DNA of 64,000 nt from Desulfuribacillus alkaliarsenatis (GTDB lineage: Bacteria > Bacillota > Bacilli > Desulfuribacillales > Desulfuribacillaceae), in assembly GCF_001730225.1 (NCBI RefSeq), contig NZ_MIJE01000003.1:1-64000 (forward strand), in the 5' to 3' direction. The position numbers were made by a program, and so were the translations under genes. Of this stretch, positions 1 to 6,974 are shown one piece after another. Within the stretch, counting starts at the first letter, position 1, and each line of letters opens with the position of its first letter. The notes below the pieces were generated by a model, which had not been told where the DNA came from, searched no databases, and was given only the letters and a program-made list of their open reading frames with translations.

Positions 1-826
1 GTGGATGATTCTGATTTTTTACATGAAGTACTTAATTTATATGAAGTAAACAATGGAGATGAACCAGTTAACTATAGCAATGGTAAAAATGCTAAATTTG
101 TACTTAATGGCTTAGAGACTGAACGTAAAGCTAACGTTTTTACAATTAGTGGAGTGGAATATACCATTAAAGCTGTTACAGATAATGCTGTAACCGTTTC
201 TTCTGTATCAGATACTGATGCCATCTTCGATAAAATTAAAGGGTTTGTAAATGAGAAACTTATGGAAAGACGTTACAGAGATTTTCCGCCATTAACAAAT
301 GAACAAAGAAGAGCAATGGATGACAAAGAAATTGAGATGTGGGAAGAAAAAGCGAAGAGTGGTTTGCTTCGTGGAGATCATATGCTATCAGGTATTTTAA
401 CGGACATGCGTATGTTGATATCTGACCAGGTAAAGGGATTAGGTGATGGAAGGATATCCTCATTAGCCCAAATAGGTATAACTACTGGTTCGAAAAGCTA
501 TAAATGAAAAGCCAGAAGAAATAATCAGTTTGTTTACTAACCAAAGTAATGATGCGTCAAATAAAGGTATTGGATTTAGACTGTATGAGTCTGCGGGAGC
601 TGCAATCAAAAGTATTCAAGATAAAGCTGGTAGAGAAGGTGCGGTTGTAGACAATAGTTTTATGCAACGTGAAATACGTCAATATGACGAACAAATTGAA
701 CGCTTCGAAAGAAGATTAGCAAGTGTTGAAGAGCGCTACTGGCGCCAATTTACGGCGATGGAGAAAGCTTTATCTCAGTTGCATTCCCAGGGAGATTGGC
801 TAATGCAGCATATGATGCAACAATAA
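1..826 (+). pseudogene. fliD: Flagellar cap protein FliD, C-terminal part, interrupted by a frameshift
   Basis: FliD caps the flagellar filament and lets exported flagellin polymerise. The gene enters from the left edge. Its C-terminal family signature is clear: a block reading RYRDFPPLTNEQ followed by EIEMWEEKAKSGLLR, then LAQIGITTGS. The frame stops at 507, and the rest of the domain (RKAINEKPEEIISLF, and near the end RYWRQFTAMEKA) continues in the next frame to the stop at 824-826. Compared with usual FliD proteins, about 10-15 residues are missing exactly where the frame changes (around 490-500), so a short out-of-frame deletion is likelier than a single-base slip. A second short stretch, in frame, seems missing near 245-252 (GFV directly followed by NEKL). 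A sequencing or assembly error cannot be excluded. FlaG and FliT-like genes follow. Confidence 0.8.
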
Positions 827-866
827 AAAGCCTTTAGTTATTACTAGCCGAAACGAGGTGAGAATA

Positions 867-1292
867 ATGAACATTCAGAACATTTCATCTGCGAATTTGG
901 GGAATTCTGATAGGGTACAACCAAAACAAAGTAATAATCAAGTATTGAATCAAGCAGTAAACCAACAAGCTTCAAACCAAGCACATAACCAAAACCAGCG
1001 TCAGCAATCAAGAACTCAGGCTAATATAGAATCACAGAGGGCAAACCAGTCTCAAAGACAAACCGTATCTGAGGATGATTTATTAAAAGCAATTGAACGG
1101 GCAAATAGCAGCATAGACAAAAACAATGCTCGCTTTGAATATTCGATTCACGAAGATACGAAGCGTATAATGGTTAAAGTCGTAGATACGGTAAATGATG
1201 AAGTAATAAAAGAAATTCCTGCCGAAGAGGTTTTAGACTTAGTAGCGAAGATATGGGAAATGAGCGGGATCTTACTAGATGAAAAGAGGTAA
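867..1292 (+). CDS. flaG: FlaG family flagellar protein
   Basis: The protein has 141 residues. Its first 70 or so are rich in Asn and Gln and low in complexity; residues about 75-140 form a FlaG domain (SIHEDTKRIMVKVVDT, then EVIKEIPAEEVLDL). FlaG proteins are small flagellar proteins that influence filament length in some species; the exact role is unsettled. I chose the ATG at 867 because GAGGTG at 855-860 sits 6 bases upstream; a GTG at 858 lies inside that ribosome-binding site. It lies between fliD and a FliT-like gene, as in other Firmicutes flagellar clusters. Confidence 0.88.
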   Translation: MNIQNISSANLGNSDRVQPKQSNNQVLNQAVNQQASNQAHNQNQRQQSRTQANIESQRANQSQRQTVSEDDLLKAIERANSSIDKNNARFEYSIHEDTKRIMVKVVDTVNDEVIKEIPAEEVLDLVAKIWEMSGILLDEKR

Positions 1293-1298
1293 CATCGA

Positions 1299-1667
1299 GT
1301 GAAGCAATTAATTGATGAACTCATATCCTTAACTAAAACAATTGCAGAACACACTGGTGAAGCTGATGATGAGCTTCTGAACATAATTGATGAACGCAAC
1401 AAATTATTTGAAGCTTTTCAACAAGGAATTGAAAATAAATCAATACAAGTGAATAATCAACAGTTCCAGGAACTCTATCAATTGACAAAACAAGCCGAAG
1501 CAGTAATTCAAAAGCACAAAAATCAAGTAGCAGATAATATCAAAAAAATTCAAAAGGGCAAACAATCCTCTGACCTCTATGACCATGGACGAAATACTAG
1601 AACAACAGCTAGAAGAAACCCATATCAAATGACTCCGTCGGCAGCTTTTTTTGATAAGAAAAAATAG
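1299..1667 (+). CDS. fliT: FliT-like flagellar export chaperone
   Basis: A 122-residue, mainly helical and charged protein with two predicted long helices (about 1-45 and 50-90) and a C-terminus ending AAFFDKKK, a tail typical of small flagellar chaperones of bacilli. FliT binds FliD before export. The GTG start at 1299 has AGAGG about 8 bases upstream, and the gene begins 6 bases after flaG, so the two are probably co-transcribed. A strong terminator follows. The call rests on size, helix pattern, tail and position rather than on a diagnostic motif. fliS, normally adjacent, is instead at 36840 next to flagellin. Confidence 0.65.
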   Translation: MKQLIDELISLTKTIAEHTGEADDELLNIIDERNKLFEAFQQGIENKSIQVNNQQFQELYQLTKQAEAVIQKHKNQVADNIKKIQKGKQSSDLYDHGRNTRTTARRNPYQMTPSAAFFDKKK

Positions 1668-1698
1668 TAATATAATAGTTGTGCAATTAATCACCTTT

Positions 1699-1737
1699 CC
1701 TACAGCAAACATTAAAAGCTGTAGGTTTTTGTTTTTT
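1699..1737 (+). terminator. Rho-independent terminator of the flagellar cluster
   Basis: Perfect 8-bp stem CCTACAGC/GCTGTAGG (1699-1706 and 1718-1725), 11-base loop, followed by two T runs. It ends the fliD-flaG-fliT transcript directly before the DnaA-box cluster. Confidence 0.9.
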
Positions 1738-1739
1738 AG

Positions 1740-2028
1740 TTATACACAGAAAACATCGTTTTTAGTGCAAAATCTGTGGATAAGCACATAGTTATACACA
1801 GATTGATAAGTTTTGCTGTGGAGAATTTTTTTTTATTTTTGTGGATAATGTGTATAAGTCTGTGAATAACTGATTTGATAGGGTTTAATCCTGTGAGTAA
1901 AATTGAAGGCAATATGTAGAAAAACGCTCGTTCTCTTGACATTTTTTTTGGCAGGTCTATAAGCACATTTGTCAATAATCTAGTAATAAATTAGTACTAA
2001 TGGATGATGATTTTGAATTTGTGAATAA
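1740..2028. promoter_or_regulatory. DnaA-box cluster (seven perfect TTATNCACA sites)
   Basis: Perfect matches to TTATNCACA occur at 1740-1748 (+), 1775-1783 (-), 1792-1800 (+), 1840-1848 (-), 1849-1857 (-), 1861-1869 (-) and 2020-2028 (-). One-mismatch copies lie at 1817-1825 and 1892-1900. Two are the strongest form TTATCCACA. A T-rich tract (1825-1840) separates the boxes, and TAGTAATAA at 1981-1989 resembles DnaA-trio repeats. Together with the flanking terminator and promoter this accounts for most of the 463-base gap 1668-2130. Such clusters mark replication origins, DnaA-titration sites or DnaA-regulated promoters. No dnaA or dnaN gene is in view and genes on both sides run the same way, so a secondary DnaA site is my preferred reading. 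Confidence 0.75.
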
Positions 2029-2049
2029 TAATTCTGATTAATTATTATA

Positions 2050-2078
2050 TTGAATTTCCATGGGTACGGTTGTATAAT
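2050..2078 (+). promoter_or_regulatory. Sigma-A type promoter for the binding-protein gene
   Basis: TTGAAT (2050-2055), 17-base spacer, TATAAT (2073-2078), about 50 bases before the start at 2131. The distal DnaA box ends 21 bases upstream of the -35. A weaker candidate, TTGACA at 1936 with TATAAG at 1958, lies within the DnaA-box region. Confidence 0.7.
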
Positions 2079-2130
2079 ATTATAGTGAATTCTTATTCAT
2101 AAAACTAAATAAAAACATGGGGGAATATTG

Positions 2131-2928
2131 ATGAAAAAGTGGACAAAATTGTTCCTAGTTTTCACATTAGCTTTATCCGTAGCATTATTAGCAGCATGTG
2201 GATCATCCGACACACAAGCACCAGCAAATGATGACGCTGCAGACCCAAGCTTACCAGTATACAAAGTAGGTACTGACGCTGCGTACAAGCCGTTCGAATG
2301 GACTATGCCAAACGGTGATATTGTTGGTTTTGACGTTGATGTAATCAACGCTGTAGGTGAAGCCGCTGGATTTAGAGTAGATATCCAACATAAAGGTTGG
2401 GAAGGATTATTCGAAACTGTTGAAAACGGCGAAGTAGATATGGCTGTTTCTGCAATTACTATTACAGAAGAGCGTAAGCAAAAGTATGATTTTGCTAATC
2501 CGTATTTCGAAGCAACACAGCTTATCTTAGTACCTGAAAACTCTGACATTAACTCTTTAGCAGACTTAGAGGGTAAAGACATTGGAGTTCAACAAGGGAC
2601 TACTGGTGATATCGCTGTTCGTAGTGCTTTTGGACAACAATACTCAGGTGTGAAGCCATTTGAGAACACACCATTTGCTATTCAAGCATTATCGATTGGT
2701 CAAGTTGATGCAGTGGTTGCAGATAACGTTGTAGTTATGGAATACGTGAAAGCAAACCCGAATGCTAATCTTCGTTACGTATTTGACGATGCATTTGATG
2801 CTGAGTACTACGGATTCTTAGTTAAGAAGGGTAACACTGAGTTACTAGAGAAGCTAAACGAAGGCTTAAGAATTATTAAAGAAAATGGCACATACGATGC
2901 AATCTATGCTGAGTACTTTGGTCAGTAA
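2131..2928 (+). CDS. Amino-acid ABC transporter substrate-binding lipoprotein
   Basis: A 265-residue family 3 solute-binding protein, the extracellular receptor of a polar amino-acid importer (glutamine/cystine/arginine type). The N-terminus is a lipoprotein signal with lipobox LAAC and the acylated Cys at about residue 23. Typical features follow: YKVGTDAAYKPFEW, a GFDVDVINAV segment, and DMAVSAITITEERK. The ATG at 2131 has GGGGGAA upstream; a TTG one codon earlier is less likely. Its presumed partners, permease and ATPase, lie 1.4 kb downstream behind a separate transcription unit, so assembly into one transporter is inferred. The substrate cannot be read from sequence alone. Confidence 0.9.
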   Translation: MKKWTKLFLVFTLALSVALLAACGSSDTQAPANDDAADPSLPVYKVGTDAAYKPFEWTMPNGDIVGFDVDVINAVGEAAGFRVDIQHKGWEGLFETVENGEVDMAVSAITITEERKQKYDFANPYFEATQLILVPENSDINSLADLEGKDIGVQQGTTGDIAVRSAFGQQYSGVKPFENTPFAIQALSIGQVDAVVADNVVVMEYVKANPNANLRYVFDDAFDAEYYGFLVKKGNTELLEKLNEGLRIIKENGTYDAIYAEYFGQ

Positions 2929-2960
2929 TTTAATTTCTCTAATAAACAGATAATATAAAA

Positions 2961-2996
2961 AAGGTCTGAGTGAATTTTATTCAGACCTTCTTTTAT
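2961..2996 (+). terminator. Terminator after the binding-protein gene
   Basis: Perfect 9-bp stem AAGGTCTGA/TCAGACCTT (2961-2969, 2981-2989), loop of 11, then CTTTTATTT. Confidence 0.85.
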
Positions 2997-3087
2997 TTAC
3001 ATTATTTAAAATGATTCTAAAATAGTAATTATGAAAGAAAATACTAGAATGTACCAGCTAATTAGGTGATATTAGCTCTAAAGAGTT

Positions 3088-3117
3088 TTGACAGTCTTTT
3101 ATAGAAGTAGTTATGAT
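3088..3117 (+). promoter_or_regulatory. Sigma-A type promoter for the Cys-rich/rubrerythrin pair
   Basis: TTGACA (3088-3093), 18-base spacer, TATGAT (3112-3117). It lies behind the preceding terminator and about 70 bases before the Cys-rich gene, so this pair should be transcribed independently of the transporter genes around it. Confidence 0.65.
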
Positions 3118-3187
3118 AGCTATGCAGTAGGGAAGAATTCTTAAGCACTGTATCTATATGGATGAATAGGAGGTATTGATATTCAGA

Positions 3188-3616
3188 ATGATTAATTATG
3201 AGGAATTGATATCACAACTAGGGGAATGTTGTATAACTGATTGTGGAATATGTAAAAAAGATGAGTGTCTGGTAGGCTATTGCAAACAAAGTTTAACTAG
3301 TTGTTTGAAACAGAAGGATGAATTTTTAGATGGTGGAATGGAAGGGATTCCCTATAATGACTCCAAAATTTATGATAATGATAGCATTATTAACTCTTTA
3401 GCTTCGTTACTACTACAATGTCGTAATTGTAATGTTTATCATGATGATGAGTGCATTATTAATATTACTCGATCTTCACTTGAGATTATCCTATTAGGTG
3501 ACTACCAGGATTATAAAGGCAGTACCTTAGTATATTTTAATGATTTAAAAAGTGTTAATAAAGAAATTGCAGATAAAGTGCTTGCATCTTTTCAGCAAAA
3601 GAAGTCAGCAAGTTAA
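3188..3616 (+). CDS. Unrecognised Cys-rich protein next to rubrerythrin
   Basis: A 142-residue soluble protein that I do not recognise. It holds ten Cys in two groups: GECCITDCGIC, then DEC, GYC and TSC in residues about 10-40, and QCRNC with DEC near residues 80-95. The spacing suggests metal (Zn or Fe-S) binding or redox chemistry, but no standard cluster motif fits. No signal peptide or membrane segment is visible. AGGAGGT at 3168-3174 lies 13 bases before the ATG at 3188; an in-frame TTG at 3176 is too close to it. The partner gene 30 bases downstream encodes a rubrerythrin, which suggests a role in oxidative-stress or metal handling; this is inference. Confidence 0.6.
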   Translation: MINYEELISQLGECCITDCGICKKDECLVGYCKQSLTSCLKQKDEFLDGGMEGIPYNDSKIYDNDSIINSLASLLLQCRNCNVYHDDECIINITRSSLEIILLGDYQDYKGSTLVYFNDLKSVNKEIADKVLASFQQKKSAS

Positions 3617-3646
3617 ATTACATAAAATACAGGAGGCTATGATTTA

Positions 3647-4075
3647 ATGGAGAAGCAGTTAACTGTTGAAAATATTATAGGTGAAACTAAAGGGACAGCT
3701 TTAGAAAGAGCTGTGAAACAAAATTTTACAGGAGAAACAAGTGAGGTAGGTATTTACCTAGCGATGGGGAGACTAGCTCAGAGGCAAGGATACCCTGAAA
3801 TTGCCGAAGTACTTAAGACATTGGCGTGGGAAGAAGCAGAGCATGCAGCACGTTTTGCCGAGTTTAATGGACTAATACAAGACGATTTATTTGATAACCT
3901 TAAGCAAATGCTAGAGGGAGAAATATTCGCTAATGAATCAAAGAAGCAAGCTGGTGACAAGGCGCAGGAGTTAGGATTGGACACAGTTCGAGACTACTTC
4001 TATGAGTCTGCTAAAGATGAAGCAAGACATGCTAGAATGTTAGAGGGAATTTTGCAACGCTATAATAAAATCTAG
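3647..4075 (+). CDS. Rubrerythrin-type ferritin-like diiron protein
   Basis: A 142-residue four-helix ferritin-like protein without the C-terminal rubredoxin domain of classical rubrerythrin. The two ExxH iron-ligand motifs are visible at about E63-H66 (WEEAEHAAR) and E125-H128 (DEARHAR), with a further carboxylate at about E30. Such proteins reduce peroxide or store iron in the cytoplasm of anaerobes and microaerophiles. AGGAGG lies 10 bases before the ATG. It probably forms an operon with the Cys-rich gene, and a long perfect hairpin follows. Without a rubredoxin domain an external electron donor would be needed. Confidence 0.85.
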   Translation: MEKQLTVENIIGETKGTALERAVKQNFTGETSEVGIYLAMGRLAQRQGYPEIAEVLKTLAWEEAEHAARFAEFNGLIQDDLFDNLKQMLEGEIFANESKKQAGDKAQELGLDTVRDYFYESAKDEARHARMLEGILQRYNKI

Positions 4076-4124
4076 TTTCTGATACAACAAAATATTGTGC
4101 CCAATACAATAAAATATTGTAATC

Positions 4125-4173
4125 ACTAAATAGTAAAAGCATAGTCTAGGCTATGCTTTTACTATTTAGTTTT
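4125..4173 (+). terminator. Long perfect hairpin terminator
   Basis: A perfect 20-bp inverted repeat (4125-4144 and 4151-4170) with a 6-base loop and a following T run. The A-rich start of the left arm makes it a plausible terminator in both directions. Just upstream, two copies of AAAATATTGT (about 4089 and 4111) form a short direct repeat. Confidence 0.85.
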
Positions 4174-4233
4174 GACCTTGGCAAATATATTTCTGAGTTT
4201 TTAATATTTTTTTTTGGTAATTATGCATTTGTA

Positions 4234-4262
4234 TTGCACCGCTTGTCTTATCACGGTATAAT
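4234..4262 (+). promoter_or_regulatory. Sigma-A type promoter for permease/ATPase genes
   Basis: TTGCAC (4234-4239), 17-base spacer, TATAAT (4257-4262), about 50 bases before the permease start. The permease and ATPase therefore have their own promoter apart from the binding protein. Confidence 0.75.
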
Positions 4263-4314
4263 ATACAAGTTCTATATAGTATCGAAATAAGTAGTAGAAA
4301 GGAAGCGTAGTATA

Positions 4315-4977
4315 ATGTCTGATTTCAATTGGAACATTGTAGTTGACTATAGTCCACTATTTTTCAAAGGTGTAGTGACGACGGTCCAGCTAACTGTAAT
4401 TGGTATAACTTTTGGACTTATTCTTGGTCTTATCATAGCATTTATGCGATTATCTAAGTATTTTTTCATTCGCTGGCCTGCATCTCTGTACTTAAACATA
4501 TTTAGAGGGACTCCTTTATTCGTACAGTTATTAGTAGTTCACTTTGCCTTAATTCCAGCTATTTTTGGTACATCCCAGGGACCATTCTTTTCTGGAGCGG
4601 TCGCCCTAGCTTTAAACAGTGCTGCTTATATTTCTGAGATTTTCCGTGCGGGGATTAAATCCATAGATAAGGGGCAAATGGAAGCAGCTAGATCATTAGG
4701 TATGAGCCACTGGACAGCAATGCGTGAGATTATTCTACCACAGGCAGTGAAAAAGATGGTTCCACCTTTTGGTAACGAATTTATTATACTTCTAAAAGAC
4801 TCATCGTTAGTTGCAGTTATTGCAGTTCACGACTTAACACAGGCTGGGCGAATGGTTATGGCAGCTACCTTATCTCCTTGGGAAGCCTATTTACCTGTTG
4901 CCGTCTTATATTTAATGCTAACAATTCCACTCACTTATTTAGTTAGTTACCTAGAAAGGAGACTGGAGACAAAATGA
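4315..4977 (+). CDS. Amino-acid ABC transporter permease
   Basis: A 220-residue integral membrane protein of the HisM/GlnP family. About five hydrophobic segments are visible, with the family's cytoplasmic EAA loop ([20 protein letters not shown], about residues 108-127) that docks on the ATPase. The [12 protein letters not shown] segment is also typical. AAAGGAAG lies upstream of the ATG. The gene overlaps the ATPase gene by 4 bases (ATGA), implying translational coupling. It probably forms an importer with the ATPase and the lipoprotein encoded at 2131. The substrate is likely a polar amino acid; specificity is not determined. Confidence 0.92.
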   Translation: MSDFNWNIVVDYSPLFFKGVVTTVQLTVIGITFGLILGLIIAFMRLSKYFFIRWPASLYLNIFRGTPLFVQLLVVHFALIPAIFGTSQGPFFSGAVALALNSAAYISEIFRAGIKSIDKGQMEAARSLGMSHWTAMREIILPQAVKKMVPPFGNEFIILLKDSSLVAVIAVHDLTQAGRMVMAATLSPWEAYLPVAVLYLMLTIPLTYLVSYLERRLETK

Positions 4978-5696
4978 TTGAAGTTAAAGACCTACACAAA
5001 AAATTCGGCGATTTGCACGTCTTAAAAGGCATTAACGCCTCTGTAAAAGAAAAGGAAGTTGTCGTCGTCATTGGTCCCAGTGGATCGGGTAAAAGTACAT
5101 TTTTGCGCTGTATGAATTTATTGGAGGATATAACCTCAGGTGAAGTGTGGATTCAGGGTGTGAATATTGCCGATAAAAAGACAGATATTAATAAAGTTCG
5201 CCGTGATGTGGGGATGGTATTTCAGCAGTTTAACCTGTTTCCACATAAGACAACATTACAGAACGTTACCTTAGCGCCGATGAAAATCCTCGGCAAGTCA
5301 AAAAAAGAAGCCGAGGAAAAAGCATACCAGCTATTAGACAAGGTAGGCTTAAGGGATAAAGCAAACGTGTATCCAGATAATCTTTCTGGTGGACAGAAGC
5401 AGCGTGTGGCGATTGCTCGTGCACTTGCTATGGAGCCAAAGGTAATGCTATTCGATGAGCCGACATCAGCACTTGATCCTGAGATGGTTGGTGAGGTTTT
5501 GCAGGTAATGAAGCAGCTAGCTTTAGAGGGTATGACCATGGTAGTCGTAACTCATGAGATGGGCTTCGCCCGCGAGGTAGGCGACCGTGTGTTGTTTATG
5601 GACGAGGGGTTACTTGTAGAGGAAGGAACACCAGAGCTAATTTTCAGAAATCCACAAAACCCAAGAACACAGGCGTTTTTAAGTAAAGTCCTTTAA
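4974..5696 (+). CDS. Amino-acid ABC transporter ATP-binding protein
   Basis: A 240-residue ABC ATPase of the GlnQ/HisP family. Walker A is GPSGSGKST (about residues 33-41), the Q-loop FQQFNLFPH, the signature LSGGQKQR, Walker [13 protein letters not shown] and the switch His in VTHEMGFA. It powers uptake through the permease encoded just upstream, with which it overlaps by 4 bases. Length and motifs are complete, so the protein should be active. The nearest expected substrates are glutamine, cystine or arginine; none can be assigned from the sequence. Confidence 0.95.
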   Translation: MIEVKDLHKKFGDLHVLKGINASVKEKEVVVVIGPSGSGKSTFLRCMNLLEDITSGEVWIQGVNIADKKTDINKVRRDVGMVFQQFNLFPHKTTLQNVTLAPMKILGKSKKEAEEKAYQLLDKVGLRDKANVYPDNLSGGQKQRVAIARALAMEPKVMLFDEPTSALDPEMVGEVLQVMKQLALEGMTMVVVTHEMGFAREVGDRVLFMDEGLLVEEGTPELIFRNPQNPRTQAFLSKVL

Positions 5697-5760
5697 AACT
5701 TGCACATGTAAATAAGAATTTACACATTCAAGCTGTAAAATACACATCGAAAAAAAGGAT

Positions 5761-5789
5761 TTTAGACAAACAGGAAGAATATATATAAT
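5761..5789 (+). promoter_or_regulatory. Putative promoter of hpf
   Basis: TTTAGA (5761-5766), 17 bases, TATAAT (5784-5789), about 65 bases before the hpf start. The -35 is weak (4 of 6). I saw no clear sigma-B or sigma-H motif. Confidence 0.5.
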
Positions 5790-5853
5790 AGGAAAGTGAA
5801 ATACTATTAGTAATAATTTTCCAGTAACACATCATTCAGAGGAGGGGTTATTT

Positions 5854-6393
5854 ATGAAATATAACCTTCGAGGGCACAACATTGAAGTAACAGAATCATT
5901 GAGAGAGTATGTAGAGAAGAAGCTTAGCCGCATTGAAAAGTATTTCGATGAGCTGCCAGCTACTGATGTTCAAGTAACATTGCGTGTGCTGAAGTCTGAT
6001 CACACGATTGAAGTTACATTGCCTTTAAACGGGATGATGCTTCGCGCTGAAGAGACAAGTGACGATATGTATGCAAGTATTGACTTAGTTGTTGAGAAGT
6101 TAGAGCGTCAAATTCGTAAATACAAAACTCGTGTTAACAGAAAGTATGAGAACCAAGGTATCCGTACTCTATTTAAAGAGCTAGCTAATAACCAAGAGGA
6201 AAAAGAAGAAGATTTCTCTGTAGTTAAGACTAAAGCATTCAATGTTAAACCAATGGTTGTTGAAGAGGCAATTCTACAGATGAACCTAATTGGACATAAC
6301 TTCTTCGTATTCTTAAATGCTGAAGAAGATGCTGTAAATGTTGTTTACAAGCGCAACGATGGAAAATACGCTTTAATTAAACCACAAATGTAA
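5854..6393 (+). CDS. hpf: Ribosome hibernation promoting factor, long form
   Basis: A 179-residue long-form HPF (YvyD/RaiA family). The N-terminal S30AE domain (about 1-100; MKYNLRGHNIEVTESLREYV) binds the 30S decoding region, and the C-terminal domain (about 120-179; AFNVKPMVVEEAILQMNLIG) dimerises to join two ribosomes into inactive 100S particles in stationary phase. GGAGGGG lies about 8 bases before the ATG. Its place directly before secA matches Bacillus gene order. The 3' flank carries a long inverted repeat at 6430-6495 that may be its terminator. Confidence 0.95.
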   Translation: MKYNLRGHNIEVTESLREYVEKKLSRIEKYFDELPATDVQVTLRVLKSDHTIEVTLPLNGMMLRAEETSDDMYASIDLVVEKLERQIRKYKTRVNRKYENQGIRTLFKELANNQEEKEEDFSVVKTKAFNVKPMVVEEAILQMNLIGHNFFVFLNAEEDAVNVVYKRNDGKYALIKPQM

Positions 6394-6429
6394 ATCGCAA
6401 AAAACAAGGGCGATAGCCCATAGCAAAAG

Positions 6430-6495
6430 AAAGCAGCTGCACATACCCTAGTACTATCAGAATGAATGATGGGGGGATAAATGTGCAGCTGTTTT
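6430..6495 (+). repeat. Inverted repeat between hpf and a small membrane-protein gene
   Basis: Left arm 6430-6444 pairs with right arm 6481-6495 over 15 bp (core CAGCTGCACAT/ATGTGCAGCTG, then an A-tract against a T-tract), with a 36-base loop. The T run suggests an hpf terminator. The GGGGGG ribosome-binding site of the next gene lies in the loop and its GTG start lies in the right arm, so folding could also control that start. Confidence 0.7.
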
Positions 6496-6719
6496 GGTAT
6501 ATGTTTTTATTTTTTGTCGTATGGCTAGCCTCTCATATCGCTTATTGGAATATAAGAAATTCAACATTTATACCTGGCTGGATGATATATACAAGTGTCG
6601 GTATTAGCACAGTGATTGTATTGTATTATATTAAGGAACCTGGGCAGATAATCTTATTTACTGCCTTCGTGTTGGGTGTAGTGCAAGCCAACCAAGAGGT
6701 TGCATCAGGAGAAAGATGA
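6483..6719 (+). CDS. Small membrane protein of unknown function
   Basis: About 78 residues, with hydrophobic segments near residues 3-20, 30-47 and 54-70 and a charged C-terminal end. I do not recognise the family. The GTG at 6483 is preferred because GGGGGG (6471-6476) lies 6 bases upstream; an in-frame ATG at 6462 has no such site. The start lies inside the right arm of the hairpin 6430-6495. It sits between hpf and secA, a spot where B. subtilis has no gene. A role in envelope or secretion is not supported beyond location. Confidence 0.6.
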   Translation: MQLFWYMFLFFVVWLASHIAYWNIRNSTFIPGWMIYTSVGISTVIVLYYIKEPGQIILFTAFVLGVVQANQEVASGER

Positions 6720-6759
6720 CCAGTGAATTACTCACGTCAAAACACTAGCTACACGAAGC

Positions 6760-6850
6760 TTGGAGCATGGATTGATATATGAAGTATTGGAGCATGGATT
6801 GATATATGAAGTATTGGAGCATGGATTGATATATGAAGTATTGGAACATG
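6760..6850 (+). repeat. 27-bp tandem repeat, three copies plus a partial
   Basis: Identical units start at 6760, 6787 and 6814 (each beginning TTGGAGCATGG), and a truncated, slightly changed copy starts at 6841 and runs into the terminator stem. The period is exactly 27 bp. No ORF or conserved ribosome-binding site uses it. It fills most of the gap before secA. Confidence 0.95.
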
Positions 6851-6881
6851 GGACGGTTAAAGTGTAATGACCGTCCTTTTT
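6851..6881 (+). terminator. Terminator before secA
   Basis: 7-bp stem GGACGGT/ACCGTCC (6851-6857, 6870-6876) followed by TTTTT. It probably ends the hpf/small membrane protein transcript and separates it from secA. Confidence 0.85.
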
Positions 6882-6974
6882 GCGTTGTAATCGCGTTTGC
6901 TCGTATATGTTGTCTAATCTATGTTATACTGATAAAATAGCCTTGGATTATATTGGTGAAGGAGTGTTTGATAC

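Noticed and set aside
1740-2028. Chromosomal replication origin
   Set aside because: The DnaA boxes fit, but no dnaA/dnaN/recF genes are in view and genes on both sides are co-oriented, with no leading-strand switch. It is reported only as a DnaA-box cluster.
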